Assembly: GCA_905221605.1 (NCBI GenBank)
Contig: CAJNDS010001458.1
Coordinates: forward strand, 60,001 to 124,000
DNA from: Symbiodinium natans
Lineage: Eukaryota > Sar > Dinophyceae > Suessiales > Symbiodiniaceae
DNA: 64,000 nucleotides
Direction: 5' to 3'
Part shown: positions 20,937 through 32,940 of the stretch, in pieces
Position numbering within the stretch: position 1 is the first letter of the stretch
Layout of the letters: each line of letters starts with the position of its first letter
The notes under the pieces: model-generated
What the model saw: the letters and a program-made list of their open reading frames with translations, nothing else
What the model was told of the DNA's origin: nothing
Database searches by the model: none
Position numbers and translations under genes: made by a program

Positions 20937-22386
20937 CTACGGCTTCGTGTCGAAAGCATTCGTGGCTAAGGTTGGTGGAGCAGCTCCTTGGCTCGAGGCC
21001 TTTGGAGCATTCGCCCTCAAGTGCTTCCGGAGGTTGAAGAGGCCGGAGGACAGGTTGAGCAGGAAGAAAATGGAGTTGCAAACGATCGTGATCCAAATCA
21101 TCGTGGTCACGGCCGACTCCGCCGCGGCAAGCGCCTCGGTCATCCGGGCCTCGGCCTCCGTGGTCAGGGACATGGCGGTCTCGATGGCACGGGGCCGCTT
21201 CGTGGCCGAGTCCAGGCCTGGCGCCTCGATGACGTTGCACAGCGTGCCATTGGGAAGGCCAAGCGACGGCGCGCATTCCGGCCGGCTCACCACCTGGCGG
21301 CTTCAATCTTCAATGGTGGCGAGCGAGCGAGCGACGTCTTTGAATCCCCTTCTCACAATGCACACGCGCCTGGATCCCCATGGCAGCCGCATTCAACTGG
21401 GCATGGACCTCGGCCTCGTTGCCGCACAGCTTCCTTCAGGGCTTCTTGCATAAAGGAGTACAGGTTTGCAAGGGGCTGCGGGCTGTAGGGTTAAGAGTTT
21501 AGGGTCTACGGTCTAGGGTGCAGGGCTTAGGGTGCAGGGCTTAGGGTGTAGGGTTCAGGGCTTGTTGTAGCTGCGCACCCGGTGTATGGGCAGATGGCGG
21601 ACTCCAGCTGCTCTGGCACCAGGGGAGCCCCAGAGGAGTCCAGCTTTGGCACCAGACAGTCGCCTGTGCCGGAGGGAAAGGAAAGCAAGGGCTAGTGCGA
21701 TTAGTGGCACATCTCTGATCATTTCTGTGGGGGCTGCAGTTTTCCCGGCCTTCGTAGGAGCCACAGAACTGCTCAGACACCTGGTCGTTGCAGGACTCCA
21801 TGCCCATGACCGAAGCGCATGTCTGCACCGTCTGGGTCATGCGACTATAGGTGACGGAGTAGCCGCGTGCCGTGGCTTCCGGAGCCAGGACTGCCAGAAC
21901 GTCGTCCAAGACCCTTGCTGTCGCCACCTCCATCACCATCTCGCCCCGGCCACCGATGGGGTAGACCGCATCGCCAGCCAAGCGCGATGTGCCACTCTGC
22001 GAGTACGGCAAGCCGACGCCACCGCTGGCCATGTCCGTGGCGTTCGGAGCCAGCTCGACAACCTCGAAACCTGCAGCCAAGGTGGTCATCTTCGCCTGGC
22101 CCGGGTTGGTGCAAGCAGTGGTGACCGTCTTGTTCACATAAAGGCCGTAGGGGGGAGACCCGGGCAGCAGGCCCCGTCCCTCTGCGAGCGGGGAAGGCAT
22201 GCTCAGGCCTGATAGCCTCAAGCCATCAGGGGGCGGCGTGGTGCACTCCATCGGCACGTAGAAGGGCGTCCATCGCACTTTCTCCGTGATCCCCCAGATC
22301 AGGATTGTGAGGTTTAGTGGTGCTGCGCACAGCCCCACAATGGCCTGCACTTTGGGTGAGCAGCATCCCTTCTTGCAGCAGCCCAT
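20937..22386 (-). CDS. Array gene copy 8: Cys-rich two-TM protein (intact)
   Basis: Exons 21750-22386, 21579-21663, 21364-21433 and 20937-21293, all with the reference lengths, giving 382 aa. Intron 3 is shortened (GAGC repeats and following bases lost) and intron 1 differs in its purine-rich part. Intron 2 has the degenerate telomere-like form of copy 5. Function unknown. Confidence 0.8.
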
Positions 22387-23023
22387 GGCTCAAGGGCACC
22401 AGGTGTTGGGGCGGTTGGGGTATACTGGGGCGGCTTTGAGAGCAGGATGGCTACAGTAGTGCTACAGTGCCTACAGTGGGCCGTCTTTACAGAACCCCAT
22501 CCCACGAAATCACAAACTCCCTACTGAAATATTTTGAATTTTGAAATTTCCCCACACACATCCTACACGTCCTAAGCTTCCCCTGTATCTCGATACTGAT
22601 GTAGGTAGGCTTTCGCCCAGACCACGTCGCCACATTTTGTGCCAAGCCTTTCCAAGATCGTGAAGCGAATCGTTGGGAAGCTGGGAAGAAAGGATCTCCC
22701 CCCGTGCGTGCAAATTTGCTGAAGACCATCGCGAAAGAGGGCGCGGGCAGCTTTGCTGTCCGACGCAGCCGTCGAAGGGCCAACGCTGTATCAGAAGCTC
22801 CGGAGCTGGAAAGCATCCGGCACAAAACTGGCGCTTGCAGGGGAAGGGATCCAGATCGAAAAGTTGCACTCTCAGCTGCACTCTCACCTAAGACCAACTT
22901 ACATGTTGGAAGCCACGAGGACAGCGATTGCAAGTCTTCGTGCGACTCACAGAGTTGAGCTGCATCCCCTCCAAAACGAACTACGAATTTGGCCCCGGTG
23001 CAAAACCCCTGCTATCCCCAGCT

Positions 23024-24431
23024 CTACGCCTTAGTGTCGAAATCATTCGTGGCTAAGGTTGGTGGAGCAGCTCCTTGGCTCGAGGCCTTTGGAGCATTCG
23101 CCCTCAAGTGCTTCCGGAGGTTGAAGAGGCCGGAGGACAGGTTGAGCAGGAAGAAAATGGAGTTGCAAACGATCGTGATCCAAATCATCGTGGTCACGGC
23201 CGACTCCGCCGCGGCAAGAGCCTCGGTCATCCGGGCTTCGGCCTCCGTGGTCAGCGACATGGCGGTCTCGATGGCACGGGGCCGCTTCGTGGCCGAGTCC
23301 AGGCCTGGCGCCTCGATGACGTTGCACAGCGTGCCATTGGGAAGGCCAAGCGACGACGCGCATTCCGGCCGGCTCACCACCTGGCGGCTTCAATCTTCAA
23401 TGGTGGCGAGCGAGCGAGCGACGTGACAACAAGAACAAGCCCCTTTGAATCCCCTTCTCACAATGCACACGCGCCTGGATCCCCATGGCAGCCGCATTCA
23501 ACTGGGCATGGACCTCGGCCTCGTTGCCGCACAGCTTCCTTCAGGGCTTCTTGCATAAGGAGTACAGGCTTGCAAGGGGCTGCGGGCTGTAGGGTTTAGA
23601 GGGTTTAGGGTCTACGGTCTAGGGTGCAGGGCTTAGGGTGCAGGGTTAGGGCAGGGCAGCTGCGCACCCGGTGTATGGGCAGATGGCGGACTCCAGCTGC
23701 TCTGGCACCAGGGGAGCCCCAGAGGAGTCCAGCTTTGGCACCAGACAGTCGCCTGTGCCGAGGGAGAGAGAAAGCAAGGGCTAGTGCGATCAGTGGCTGA
23801 CACATTTCTGATAATTTTCTTGTGGGGGCTGTGTGCCGGTGTGCCGCGGTGTGCCGCGGTGTGCCTTCGTAGGAGCCACAAAACTATAGGTGCCCATGAC
23901 GGAGTAGCCGCGTGCCGTGGCTTCCGGAGCCAGGACTGCTAGAACGTCGTCCAAGACCCTTGCTGTCGCCACCTCCATCACCATCTCGCCCCGGCCACCG
24001 ATGGGGTAGACCGCATCGCCAGCCAAGCGCGATGTGCCACTCTGCGAGTACGGCAAGCCGACGCCACCGCTGGCCATGTCCGTGGCGTTCGGAGCCAACT
24101 CGACAACCTCGAAACCTGCAGCCAAGGTGGTCATCTTCGCTTGGCCCGGGTTGGTGCAAGCAGTGGTGACCGTCTTGTTCACATAAAGGCCGTAGGGGGG
24201 AGACCCGGGCAGCAGGCCCCTTCCCTCTGCGAGCGGGGAAGGCATGCTCAGGCCTGATAGCCTCAAGCCGTCAGGGGGCGGCGTGGTGCACTCCATTGGC
24301 ACGTAGAAGGGCGTCCATCGCACTTTCTCCGTGATCCCCCAGATCAGGATTGTGAGGTTTAGTGGTGCTGCGCACAGCCCCACAATGGCCTGCACTTTGG
24401 GTGAGCAGCATCCCTTCTTGCAGCAGCCCAT
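23024..24431 (-). pseudogene. Array gene copy 9: 70-bp deletion at the end of exon 1
   Basis: Exons by alignment: 23865-24431, 23668-23752, 23469-23538 and 23024-23380. Exon 1 is 567 nt instead of 637; the missing 70 nt encode the stretch with TCASVMGMESCND and SEQF, and 70 is not a multiple of three. The frame entering exon 2 is therefore wrong and several conserved Cys are lost. Probably a pseudogene. Confidence 0.75.
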
Positions 24432-25032
24432 GGCTTAAGGGCACCAGGTGTTGGGGCGGTTGGGGTATACTGGGGCGGCTTTGAGAGCAGGATGGCTACA
24501 GTAGTGCTACAGTGCGAAACCACAAACTCCCTACTGAGCATATTTTGAATTTTGAAATTTCCCCACACACATCCTACACGTCCTAAGCTTCCCCTGTATC
24601 TCGATACTGATGTAGGTAGGCTTTCGCCCAGACCACGTCGCCACATTTTGCGCCAAGCCTTTCCAAGATCGTGAAGCGGATCGTTGGGAAGCTGGGAAGA
24701 AAGGATCTCCCCCGTGCGTGCAAATCTGCTGAAGACCATCGCGAAAGAGGGCGCGGGCAGCTTTGCTGTCCGACGCAGCTGTCGAAGGGCCAACGCTGTA
24801 TCAGAAGCTCCGGAGCTGGAAAGCATCCGGCACAAAACTGGCGCTTGCAGGGGAAGGGATCCAGATCGAAAAGTTGCACTCTCAGCTGCACTCTCACCTA
24901 AGACCAACTTACATGTTGGAAGCCACGAGGACAGCGATTGCAAGCCTTCGTGCGACTCACAGAGTTGAGCTGGGTCCCCTCCAAAACGAACTACGAATTT
25001 GCCCCCGTGCAAAACCCCTGCTATCCCCAGCT

Positions 25033-26525
25033 CTACGGCTTCGTGTCGAAAGCATTCGTGGCTAAGGTTGGTGGAGCAGCTCCTTGGCTCGAGGCCTTTG
25101 GAGCATTCGCCCTCAAGTGCTTCCGGAGGTTGAAGAGGCCGGAGGACAGGTTGAGCAGGAAGAAAATGGAGTTGCAAACGATCGTGATCCAAATCATCGT
25201 GGTCACGGCCGACTCCGCCGCAGCAAGAGCCTCGGTCATCCGGGCCTCGGCCTCCGTGGTCAGCGACATGGCGGTCTCGATGGCACGGGGCCGCTTCGTG
25301 GCCGAGTCCAGGCCTGGCGCCTCGATGACGTTGCACAGCGTGCCATTGGGAAGGCCAAGCGACGGCGCGCATTCCGGCCGGCTCACCACCTGGCGGCTTC
25401 AATCTTCAATGGTGGCGAGCGAGCGAGCGACGTGGGAACGAGAACAAGCCCCTTTGAATCCCCTTCTCACAACGCACACGCGCCTGGATCCCCATGGCAG
25501 CCGCGTTCAACTGGGCATGGACCTCGGCCTCGTTGCCACAGAGCTTCCTTCAGGGCTTCTCGCATAAGGAGTACAGGTTTGCAAGGGGCTGCGGGCTGTA
25601 GGGTTTAGGGTTTAGGGTCTAGGGTCTAGGGTGCAGGGCTTAGGGTGCAGGGCTTAGGGTGTAGGGTTCAGGGCTTGTTGTAGCTGCGCACCCGGTGTAT
25701 GGGCAGATGGCGGACTCCAGCTGCTCTGGCACCAGGGGAGCCCCAGAGGAGTCCAGCTTTGGCACCAGACAGTCGCCTGTGCCGAGGGAGAGAGAAAGCA
25801 AGGGCTAGTGCGATCAGTGGCTGACACATTTCTGATCATTTTCTTGTGGGGGCTGTGTGCCGGTGTGCCGCGGTGTGCCGCGGTGTGCCTTCGTAGGAGC
25901 CACAAAACTGCTCAGACACCTGGTCGTTGCAGGACTCCATGCCCATGACCGAAGCGCACGTCTGCACCGTCTGGGTCATGCGACTGTAGGTGACGGAGTA
26001 GCCGCGTGCCGTGGCTTCCGGAGCCAGGACTGCTAGAACGTCGTCCAAGACCCTTGCTGTCGCCACCTCCATCACCATCTCGCCCCGGCCACCGATGGGG
26101 TAGACCGCATCGCCAGCCAAGCGCGATGTGCCACTCTGCGAGTACGGCAAGCCGACGCCACCGCTGGCCATGTCCGTGGCGTTCGGAGCCAGCTCGACAA
26201 CCTCGAAACCTGCAGCCAAGGTGGTCATCTTCGCCTGGCCTGGGTTGGTGCAAGCAGTGGTGACCGTCTTGTTCACATAAAGGCCGTAGGGGGGAGACCC
26301 GGGCAGCAGCCCCCTTCCCTCTGCGAGCGGGGACGGCATGCTCAGGCCTGATAGCCTCAAGCCATCAGGGGGCGGCGTGGTGCACTCCATTGGCACGTAG
26401 AAGGGCGTCCATCGCACTTTCTCCGTGATCCCCCAGATCAGGATTGTGAGGTTTAGTGGTGCTGCGCACAGCCCCACAATGGCCTGCACTTTGGGTGAGC
26501 AGCATCCCTTCTTGCAGCAGCCCAT
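25033..26525 (-). CDS. Array gene copy 10: Cys-rich two-TM protein (intact)
   Basis: Exons 25889-26525, 25692-25776, 25478-25547 and 25033-25389, all reference lengths. Intron 1 here is GAAG|GCACACCGCGG... and shares almost nothing with array 1 intron 1 after the GC donor until the purine/pyrimidine stretch near the acceptor. Exons on both sides are unchanged, which independently fixes the exon 1 boundary. Confidence 0.8.
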
Positions 26526-27161
26526 GGCTCAAGGGCACCAGGTGTTGGGGCGGTTGGGGTATGCTGGGCGGCTTTGAGAGCAGGATGGCTACAGTAGTGC
26601 TACAGTGCCTACAGTGGGCCGTCTTTACAGAACCCCATCCCACGAAACCACAAACTCCCTACTGAAAATAGTTTGAATTTTGAAATTTCCCCACACACAT
26701 CCTACACGTCCTAAGCTTCCCCTGTATCTCGATACTGATGTAGGTAGGCTTTCGCCCAGACCACGTCGCCACATTTTGTGCCAAGCCTTTCCAAGATCGT
26801 GAAGCGAATCGTTGGGAAGCTGGGAAGAAAGGATCTCCCCTGCGCGTGCAAATCTGCTGAAGACCATCGCGAAAGAGGGCGCGGGCAGCTTTGCTGTCCG
26901 ACGCAGCCGTCGAAGGGCCAACGCTGTATCAGAAGCTCCGGAGCTGGAAAGCATCCGGCACAAAACTGGCGCTTGCAGGGGAAGGGATCCAGATCGAAAA
27001 GTTGCACTCTCAGCTGCACTCTCACCTAAGACCAACTTACATGTTGGAAGCCACGAGGACAGCGATTGCAAGTCTTCGTGCGACTCACAGAGTTGAGCTG
27101 GGCCCCCTCCAAAACGAACTACGAATTTGGCCCCGGTGCAAAACCCCTGCTATCCCCAGCT

Positions 27162-28621
27162 CTACGCCTTAGTGTCGAAATCATTCGTGGCTAAGGTTGG
27201 TGGAGCAGCTCCTTGGCTCGAGGCCTTTGGAGCATTCGCCCTCAAGTGCTTCCGGAGGTTGAAGAGGCCGGAGGACAGGTTGAGCAGGAAGAAAATGGAG
27301 TTGCAAACGATCGTGATCCAAATCATCGTGGTCACGGCCGACTCCGCCGCGGCAAGCGCCTCGGTCATCCGGGCCTCGGCCTCCGTGGTCAGCGACATGG
27401 CGGTCTCGATGGCACGGGGCCGCTTCGTGGCCGAGTCCAGGCCTGGCGCCTCGATGACGTTGCACAGCGTGCCATTGGGAAGGCCAAGCGACGACGCGCA
27501 TTCCGGCCGGCTCACCACCTGGCGGCTTCAATCTTCAATGGTGGCGAGCGAGCGAGCGACGTGACAACAAGAACAAACCCCTTTGAATCCCCTTCTCACA
27601 ATGCACACGCGCCTGGATCCCCATGGCAGCCGCATTCAACTGGGCATGGACCTCGGCCTCGTTGCCGCACAGCTTCCTTCAGGGCTTCTTGCATAAAGGA
27701 GTACAGGTTTGCAAGGGGCTGCGGGCTGTAGGGTTTAGAGTTTAGGGTCTACGGTCTAGGGTGCAGGGCTTAGGGTGTAGGGCGCACCCGGTGTATGGGC
27801 AGATGGCGGACTCCAGCTGCTCTGGCACCAGGGGAGCCCCAGAGGAGTCCAGCTTTGGCACCAGACAGTCGCCTGTGCCGAGGGAGAGAGAAAGCAAGGG
27901 CTAGTGCGATCAGTGGCTGACACATTTCTGATCATTTTCTTGTGGGGGCTGTGTGCCGGTGTGCCGCGGTGTGCCGCGGTGTGCCTTCGTAGGAGCCACA
28001 AAACTGCTCAGACACCTGGTCGTTGCAGGACTCCATGCCCATGACCGAAGCGCACGTCTGCACCGTCTGGGTCATGCGACTGTAGGTGACGGAGTAGCCG
28101 CGTGCCGTGGCTTCCGGAGCCAGGACTGCTAGAACGTCGTCCAAGACCCTTGCTGTCGCCACCTCCATCACCATCTCGCCCCGGCCACCGATGGGGTAGA
28201 CCGCATCGCCAGCCAAGCGCGATGTGCCACTCTGCGAGTACGGCAAGCCGACGCCACCGCTGGCCATGTCCGTGGCGTTCGGAGCCAGCTCGACAACCTC
28301 GAAACCTGCAGCCAAGGTGGTCATCTTCGCTTGGCCCGGGTTGGTGCAAGCAGTGGTGACCGTCTTGTTCACATAAAGGCCGTAGGGGGGAGACCCGGGC
28401 AGCAGGCCCCTTCCCTCTGCGAGCGGGGAAGGCATGCTCAGGCCTGATAGCCTCAAGCCGTCAGGGGGCGGCGTGGTGCACTCCATCGGCACGTAGAAGG
28501 GCGTCCATCGCACTTTCTCCGTGATCCCCCAGATCAGGATTGTGAGGTTTAGTGGTGCTGCGCACAGCCCCACAATGGCCTGCACTTTGGGTGAGCAGCA
28601 TCCCTTCTTGCAGCAGCCCAT
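27162..28621 (-). CDS. Array gene copy 11: Cys-rich two-TM protein (intact)
   Basis: Exons 27985-28621, 27788-27872, 27607-27676 and 27162-27518, all reference lengths. Intron 2 is the shortest of the set, with only a few decayed telomere-like units. This is the 5'-most unit of array 2. Confidence 0.8.
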
Positions 28622-28797
28622 GGCTCAAGGGCACCAGGTGTTGGGGCGGTTGGGGTCTGGGGCGGCTTTGAGAGCAGGATGGCTACGCGCACGGTCATGG
28701 CCTTGCACATGCCCACTGCCGTCCCACCACTGAAAAAGCTGCTACAGCTGCGTTCCAACTGCGTGCGAACCTCACAAAACAGAATGCGATCCTAAGC

Positions 28798-28936
28798 CCT
28801 AAACCTTGAATCTTCCCTGAACCCTAAAACCCTAAAACCCCAAAACCCCAAAACCCCAAAACCCCAAAACCCCAAAACCCCAAAACCCCAAAACCCCAAA
28901 ACCCCAAAACCCCAAAACCCCAAAACCCCAAAACCG
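28798..28936. repeat. (CCCCAAAA)n octamer block
   Basis: About 12 head-to-tail CCCCAAAA octamers following a short CCCTAAA stretch. The octamer matches the ciliate-type telomere repeat, but here it looks like a local variant within a CCCTAAA field. Confidence 0.95.
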
Positions 28937-29045
28937 AACACGACACGACCTACTGAACGCCCTCAGAGCTCCAAGTCCTCGCACCGGCGCTGCTCAACAG
29001 GCCTTCAGCTTGTGGCTTTTTGGGTCTGCAGGAGTCCATTCGAGA

Positions 29046-29140
29046 GTTTAGGGTTTAGGGTTTAGGGTTTAGGGTTTAGGGTTTAGGGTTTAGGGTTTAG
29101 GGTTTAGGGTTAGGGTTTAGGGTGTAGGGTGTAGGGTTTA
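29046..29140. repeat. (TTTAGGG)n tract
   Basis: About 12 heptamers with TGTAGGG variants at the end. With the block at 28,798-28,936 it forms a convergent C-rich/G-rich pair around about 100 bp of unique sequence. Confidence 0.95.
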
Positions 29141-30228
29141 TGGGGGAGGAGTAGAGGTGTTTAGGGTCCAAGGACTGGTTTGGGGGGGGGGGGGGGTGCA
29201 TCGAGTAAGACTGCGATTGTGGTCACGTTCATCTGACCACTACGTGCATGCACTAACCAAACATTAAACCCTAAACCCCTAAACCCCTTGAACCCTGAAC
29301 CCCAAACTGCTCAACACACATCTGGGGAGGTTCCGAACATGGGCTCGGGCGACGGGGGAATCTAAGTCTATGTGTGGGCATCATACAAACGGGGACCCAA
29401 TTGTTTGGAAACTGGCATTCTCAAGCCCAGCCCTAAACTCCTTAAACCCTAAGCCCCAAGGTTTGGAGCCGAAATCCTAAATAAACGTAGTTTGGGAATC
29501 TCGAGTCCAACTTTCGACTCGGAAATTCTATGGGGGTTTAGGGCTTGGTGCTGCATTTCACATTCACACCTTCATGTCATGTCGCAGACAAAGTTCATCG
29601 ACAACCCTTGAGACCTGAAAGCATCCAAGCGCCTGAAATCCCAAGTCCCAACTCCCGAAAACCCCAGACCGGACCCTAAACCCCTAACATCCCCTGACTG
29701 AAGTCCCCACATGCAAGCCGCGCGACAGGCGTGCCGTTGGGCCCGTGCGCGCTGTGAGGTCCTGGGGTCAGGTTCAAAACGGGACAAGCCAGGATTGACG
29801 CCAGAAACTTCGTGGCTTCTGGGATACCTCACTCCTCTGATCATCCGAGTCCAGGACCCACACTCACTTGTCCCTGGTCTTCCGCCCCTTCCACATGACC
29901 CTCTACACACGCAGACGCCCCTGAAGCCTTGGCGCGAACCCTCTGCTTCGAAAATGCTCTGCATCCCAGCAGCACCAAGAGCGGCTTCCACCTGCACCGC
30001 CAAGGCCTGTGGCCGTAGGGCTTCTTTGGAGCGGATTACAGCAGTGCGCCCTCAACCCGAAGACCCACAGAGCTGAAGGAGGCCACCGATTTTGGTGGTT
30101 CAGCCCGGCTGGCACGCGGATGGTGCGCGAACTCCCCCCGCCTCCCGAAACCCCCGAAGCCCCTAAACCCTAAACCCTAAACCCTAAACCCTGAACCCTG
30201 AACCCCCGAAGCCCCAACAAAAAACGGC
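29141..30228. other. Unique islands with weak coding signal
   Basis: Includes a G14 run near 29,181. The best candidate is a minus-strand frame at about 29,930-30,010 reading AVQVEAALGAAGMQSIFEAE, possibly an exon. The long frames at 29,711-30,076 (+) and 29,572-30,003 (-) overlap each other and are not convincing as whole genes. Confidence 0.35.
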
Positions 30229-30268
30229 CTTCTCCAGGGCAGCAAAGCTCTCGGCAGCCTTATCCCTC
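30229..30268 (-). CDS. Candidate 40-nt micro-exon
   Basis: Sense strand CCCCAG|GAGGGATAAG...GAGAAG|GCC, an AG|G acceptor and GC donor, encodes RDKAAESFAALEK in an open phase. A CCCTAAA tract lies to the left (30,165-30,200). Amphipathic and helix-like; family unknown. Confidence 0.35.
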
Positions 30269-31776
30269 CTGGGGCGGAAGCAGCCGCGGGCAGGATTGCA
30301 GGGCGGGCAAAACTGCAGGCTTTTCTGTAAGACATACGAACATCATACAACCTGCGTTCCTATGAAACCTAAATTTTCGTGATGATCCTTCAATATCAGC
30401 AAGGTAAGCAGGGGTGCCACTTCCGGAGTTGTGCCATAAAGACGACATCGTGTAAAATCCCTTGCCCCACGGCAAACAAGTTCCAGTTGGTGTTGTTTTT
30501 CCTGTTGCTACTCTTTCACGGCAAGCGCAAATACCTACCTGGGGACAGCCCCCCCCCCCCCCCCAAACTCACCTGATTTAGTAGACGTCTTAAAGGCGAC
30601 CCCCGTCTCTTTACGAGAGCGCTGGAGAGCCTAGGCAGAGACTTTCGAACGACGTCGTTTTTGGGGGATGCAAGTTCGGAATTTGCGAGCCTAGTCTCTG
30701 GAGGCCTCCCAATCCGGGAGCTCGTTTAAAAGCTCTTGGGAGCCTCCCTCTTTAGAGCCCTTGAGAACCCTAAACCCTAAACCCTAACCCTAAACCCTAA
30801 ACCCTAAACCCTAAAGCCCCTCAGTAGGAAAGCTCGGGCCAAACCAGTAGGCGAGCTGCAGCGGGCCTCCGAGCTCTGGCCCAGCTTACACACAGCAGAA
30901 ATCAAGGAGCTACAGCATGGTAGATTTTGGTTGGTGTTTGTTTTCTGCTGCTGTTTGCAGGGTTTTTCTCGCGCACCTCAGGGTGGGTATATTATATTAT
31001 CTTGCTTGGCACGTGCAGAGGTAAGGGGGGGTGGGAGAAAAGAAAAGAAGCAAGGGTAGGGAGAGGGGGGAGGGGAGGGGGGCAAGGACGTCACCCTAAA
31101 CCCTAAACCCTAAACCCTAAACCCTAAACCCTAAACCCTAAACCCTAAACCCGCAGCGGCCACTAACTGCGGCCAAAGTGGCTCGGCAGCCGCGGCGGTG
31201 GCGATCTCACCTTTGCAGATACAGGGGCCCCTTTTTAAAGGGCCTTTAGGGCCGACAAACCCGAGATCTTAAATGCTTGAGAAAGGACTGCTGTGAGGCG
31301 GGAGTTTTCGGGGTTGGTTTATCGCGTTTTAGGCGAAGTCTCGCAGCAGGCGATTCTTAGACCCCTAGGGCCTCCAGGGCTTTTGGATGTTGAGGGTTGG
31401 GGCTCCCCAGTTTCGTTGACTTCAGAGGCATTGGGGGGTCTTCATCTCCTGAGATGTAGGGCTCCATTATGGGGTTTCGGTTTGCGTGGCCTCTTCTGCC
31501 AGTCTACCCCTTTTTTGGAACACAGCCACACAACGTGCTAGGTAAAGATCCTGCACCGGGGTTTGTAGAGATCACCTACAAAAGCATTTGGCTTTGGCAT
31601 TGGGGCTCCTGACCCAGGAGCTTAGAGCCGCAGCAATACCAAGTGAGCGGGCTCTTGTCTTTCGAGTGTCGGCGGGTCCTTTGGTTTCGGTTTGAGGTCT
31701 GGATGAAGCCTTTCCCAAACCTTACAACCCCTAAGCCCCAAAACCCCAAAACCCCCGAAAGCACCGAACCTCAACC
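30269..31776. other. Telomere-like tracts, purine tract and unique islands
   Basis: CCCTAAA tracts at 30,767-30,815 and 31,093-31,153, a C14 run near 30,550 and a G/A-rich purine stretch at 31,026-31,085. The 31,293-31,541 plus-strand frame has no recognisable motif. A minus-strand stretch at about 31,155-31,210 reads EIATAAAAEPLWPQ and could be an exon. Confidence 0.4.
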
Positions 31777-31915
31777 CCCTCAACCCTAAACCCCTGAACC
31801 CTAAACCCTAAACCCTAAACCCCTAAACCCCTAAACCCCTAAACCCCTAAACCCCTAAACCCCTAAACCCCTAAACCCCTAAACCCCTAAACCCCTAAAC
31901 CCTAACCCTAAACCC
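31777..31915. repeat. Telomere-like tract dominated by the octamer CCCCTAAA
   Basis: Short heptamer part, then about 11 consecutive CCCCTAAA octamers, then heptamers again. Confidence 0.95.
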
Positions 31916-31950
31916 TCAGCCCTTGAAAGCACCCGCGAAAGAAAAAACTA
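31877..31950 (+). repeat. 74-bp direct repeat, left copy
   Basis: Identical over 74 bases to 32,941-33,014. It comprises the end of a telomere-like tract plus the unique stretch CAGCCCTTGAAAGCACCCGC and GAAAGAAAAAACTA. The pair brackets the minisatellite block. Confidence 0.95.
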
Positions 31951-32136
31951 GAAGAGGGATGGCCCGAAAGCATCGATTTGCCGTGCGTTGACTCCATGCA
32001 CTTGATTCTTTGTAATCGAACTGTATGCACTTGGAGAAATGTATGCCCTTACATGGTTGCATAGTCACTTGTACACTGCACTTGTATGCACTGGAACCGC
32101 ATGGCATTCAAGTGTGTGGAGTTGAATGCCATGCAC

Positions 32137-32940
32137 TTGTGGGGTTTTGGAAACAGCGAATTCGGGGACCATGGTTTTCGCGATGGTTTTGGAAACAGCT
32201 AATTCGAGTACCATGGTTTTCGCGATGGTTTTGGACACAGCGAATTCGGGGACCATGGTGTTTGCGATGGTTTTGGAAACAGCAACTTCGGGAACCATGG
32301 TTTTCGCAATGGTTTTGGAAGCGAATTCGAACACACCGTCCCCAAGTTGTTTGCGAGGATTTCGAAGCTCCACAATTCCGCGCCCACGCTATTTGCGAGG
32401 ATTTCGAAGCCCCACAGGATTTCGAAGCCCCAGAATTCCGCGCCCACGTTATTTGCCAGGATTTCGAAGCCCCACAGTTCCGCGCCCACGTTATTTGCGA
32501 GGGTTTCGAAGCCCCACAGTTCCGCGCCCACGTTATTTGCGAGGGTTTCGAAGCCCCAGAATTCCGCGCCCACGTTATTTGCTAGGTTTTCAAAGCCCCA
32601 GAATTCCGCGCCCATGTTATTTGCGGTGTTTTCATGCGCCCAGATGTCCGTTACCATGCTCTTTGTGGTGTTTTCATGCGCCCAGATGTCCGTTACCATG
32701 CTATTTGGTTTTGGAAACAGCAACTTCGGGGACCATGGTTTTCGCAATGGTTTTGGAAGCGAATTCGAACACACCGTCCCCAAGTTGTTTGCGAGGAGTT
32801 CGGAGCTCCACAATTCCGCGCCCACGTTATTTGCGAGGATTTCGAAGCCCCACAGTTCCGCGCCCACGTTATTTGCGAGGGTTTCGAAGCCCCAGAATTC
32901 CGCGCCCGCGTCATTTGCGAGGATTCCGAAGGCCCACAAC
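32137..32940. repeat. 42-bp minisatellite with three unit types
   Basis: Head-to-tail units of about 42 bp. Type A (GGTTTTGGAAACAGCGAATT...) fills 32,140-32,320 and returns at 32,705-32,770. Type B (GAGGATTTCGAAGCCCCA...) fills 32,340-32,625 and returns at 32,790-32,930. Type C (GTTTTCATGCGCCCAGATG...) occurs twice at 32,626-32,704. Because 42 is a multiple of three, several frames stay open on both strands: 278, 199 and 186 codons on plus and 246 on minus. I do not call any of them a gene. Confidence 0.9.

Larger units (their letters stand above)
20537..28690 (-). repeat. Tandem gene array 2: four units
   Basis: Same unit as array 1, with start codons at 22386, 24431, 26525 and 28621 (periods 2045-2096). 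The left edge is near 20,537, where unit spacer sequence takes over from unique sequence. The right edge is near 28,685, at the GTAGCCAT motif upstream of the last start codon. Units 9-11 share a distinctive intron 1 with a CGGTGTGCCG repeat that array 1 lacks. Confidence 0.95.

Noticed and set aside
24359-25402. 347-codon minus-strand ORF running through the array unit
   Set aside because: It overlaps exon 4 of copy 10 in a different frame and runs through the spacer into copy 9 exon 1. It is open only in this unit; equivalent positions in other units have stops.
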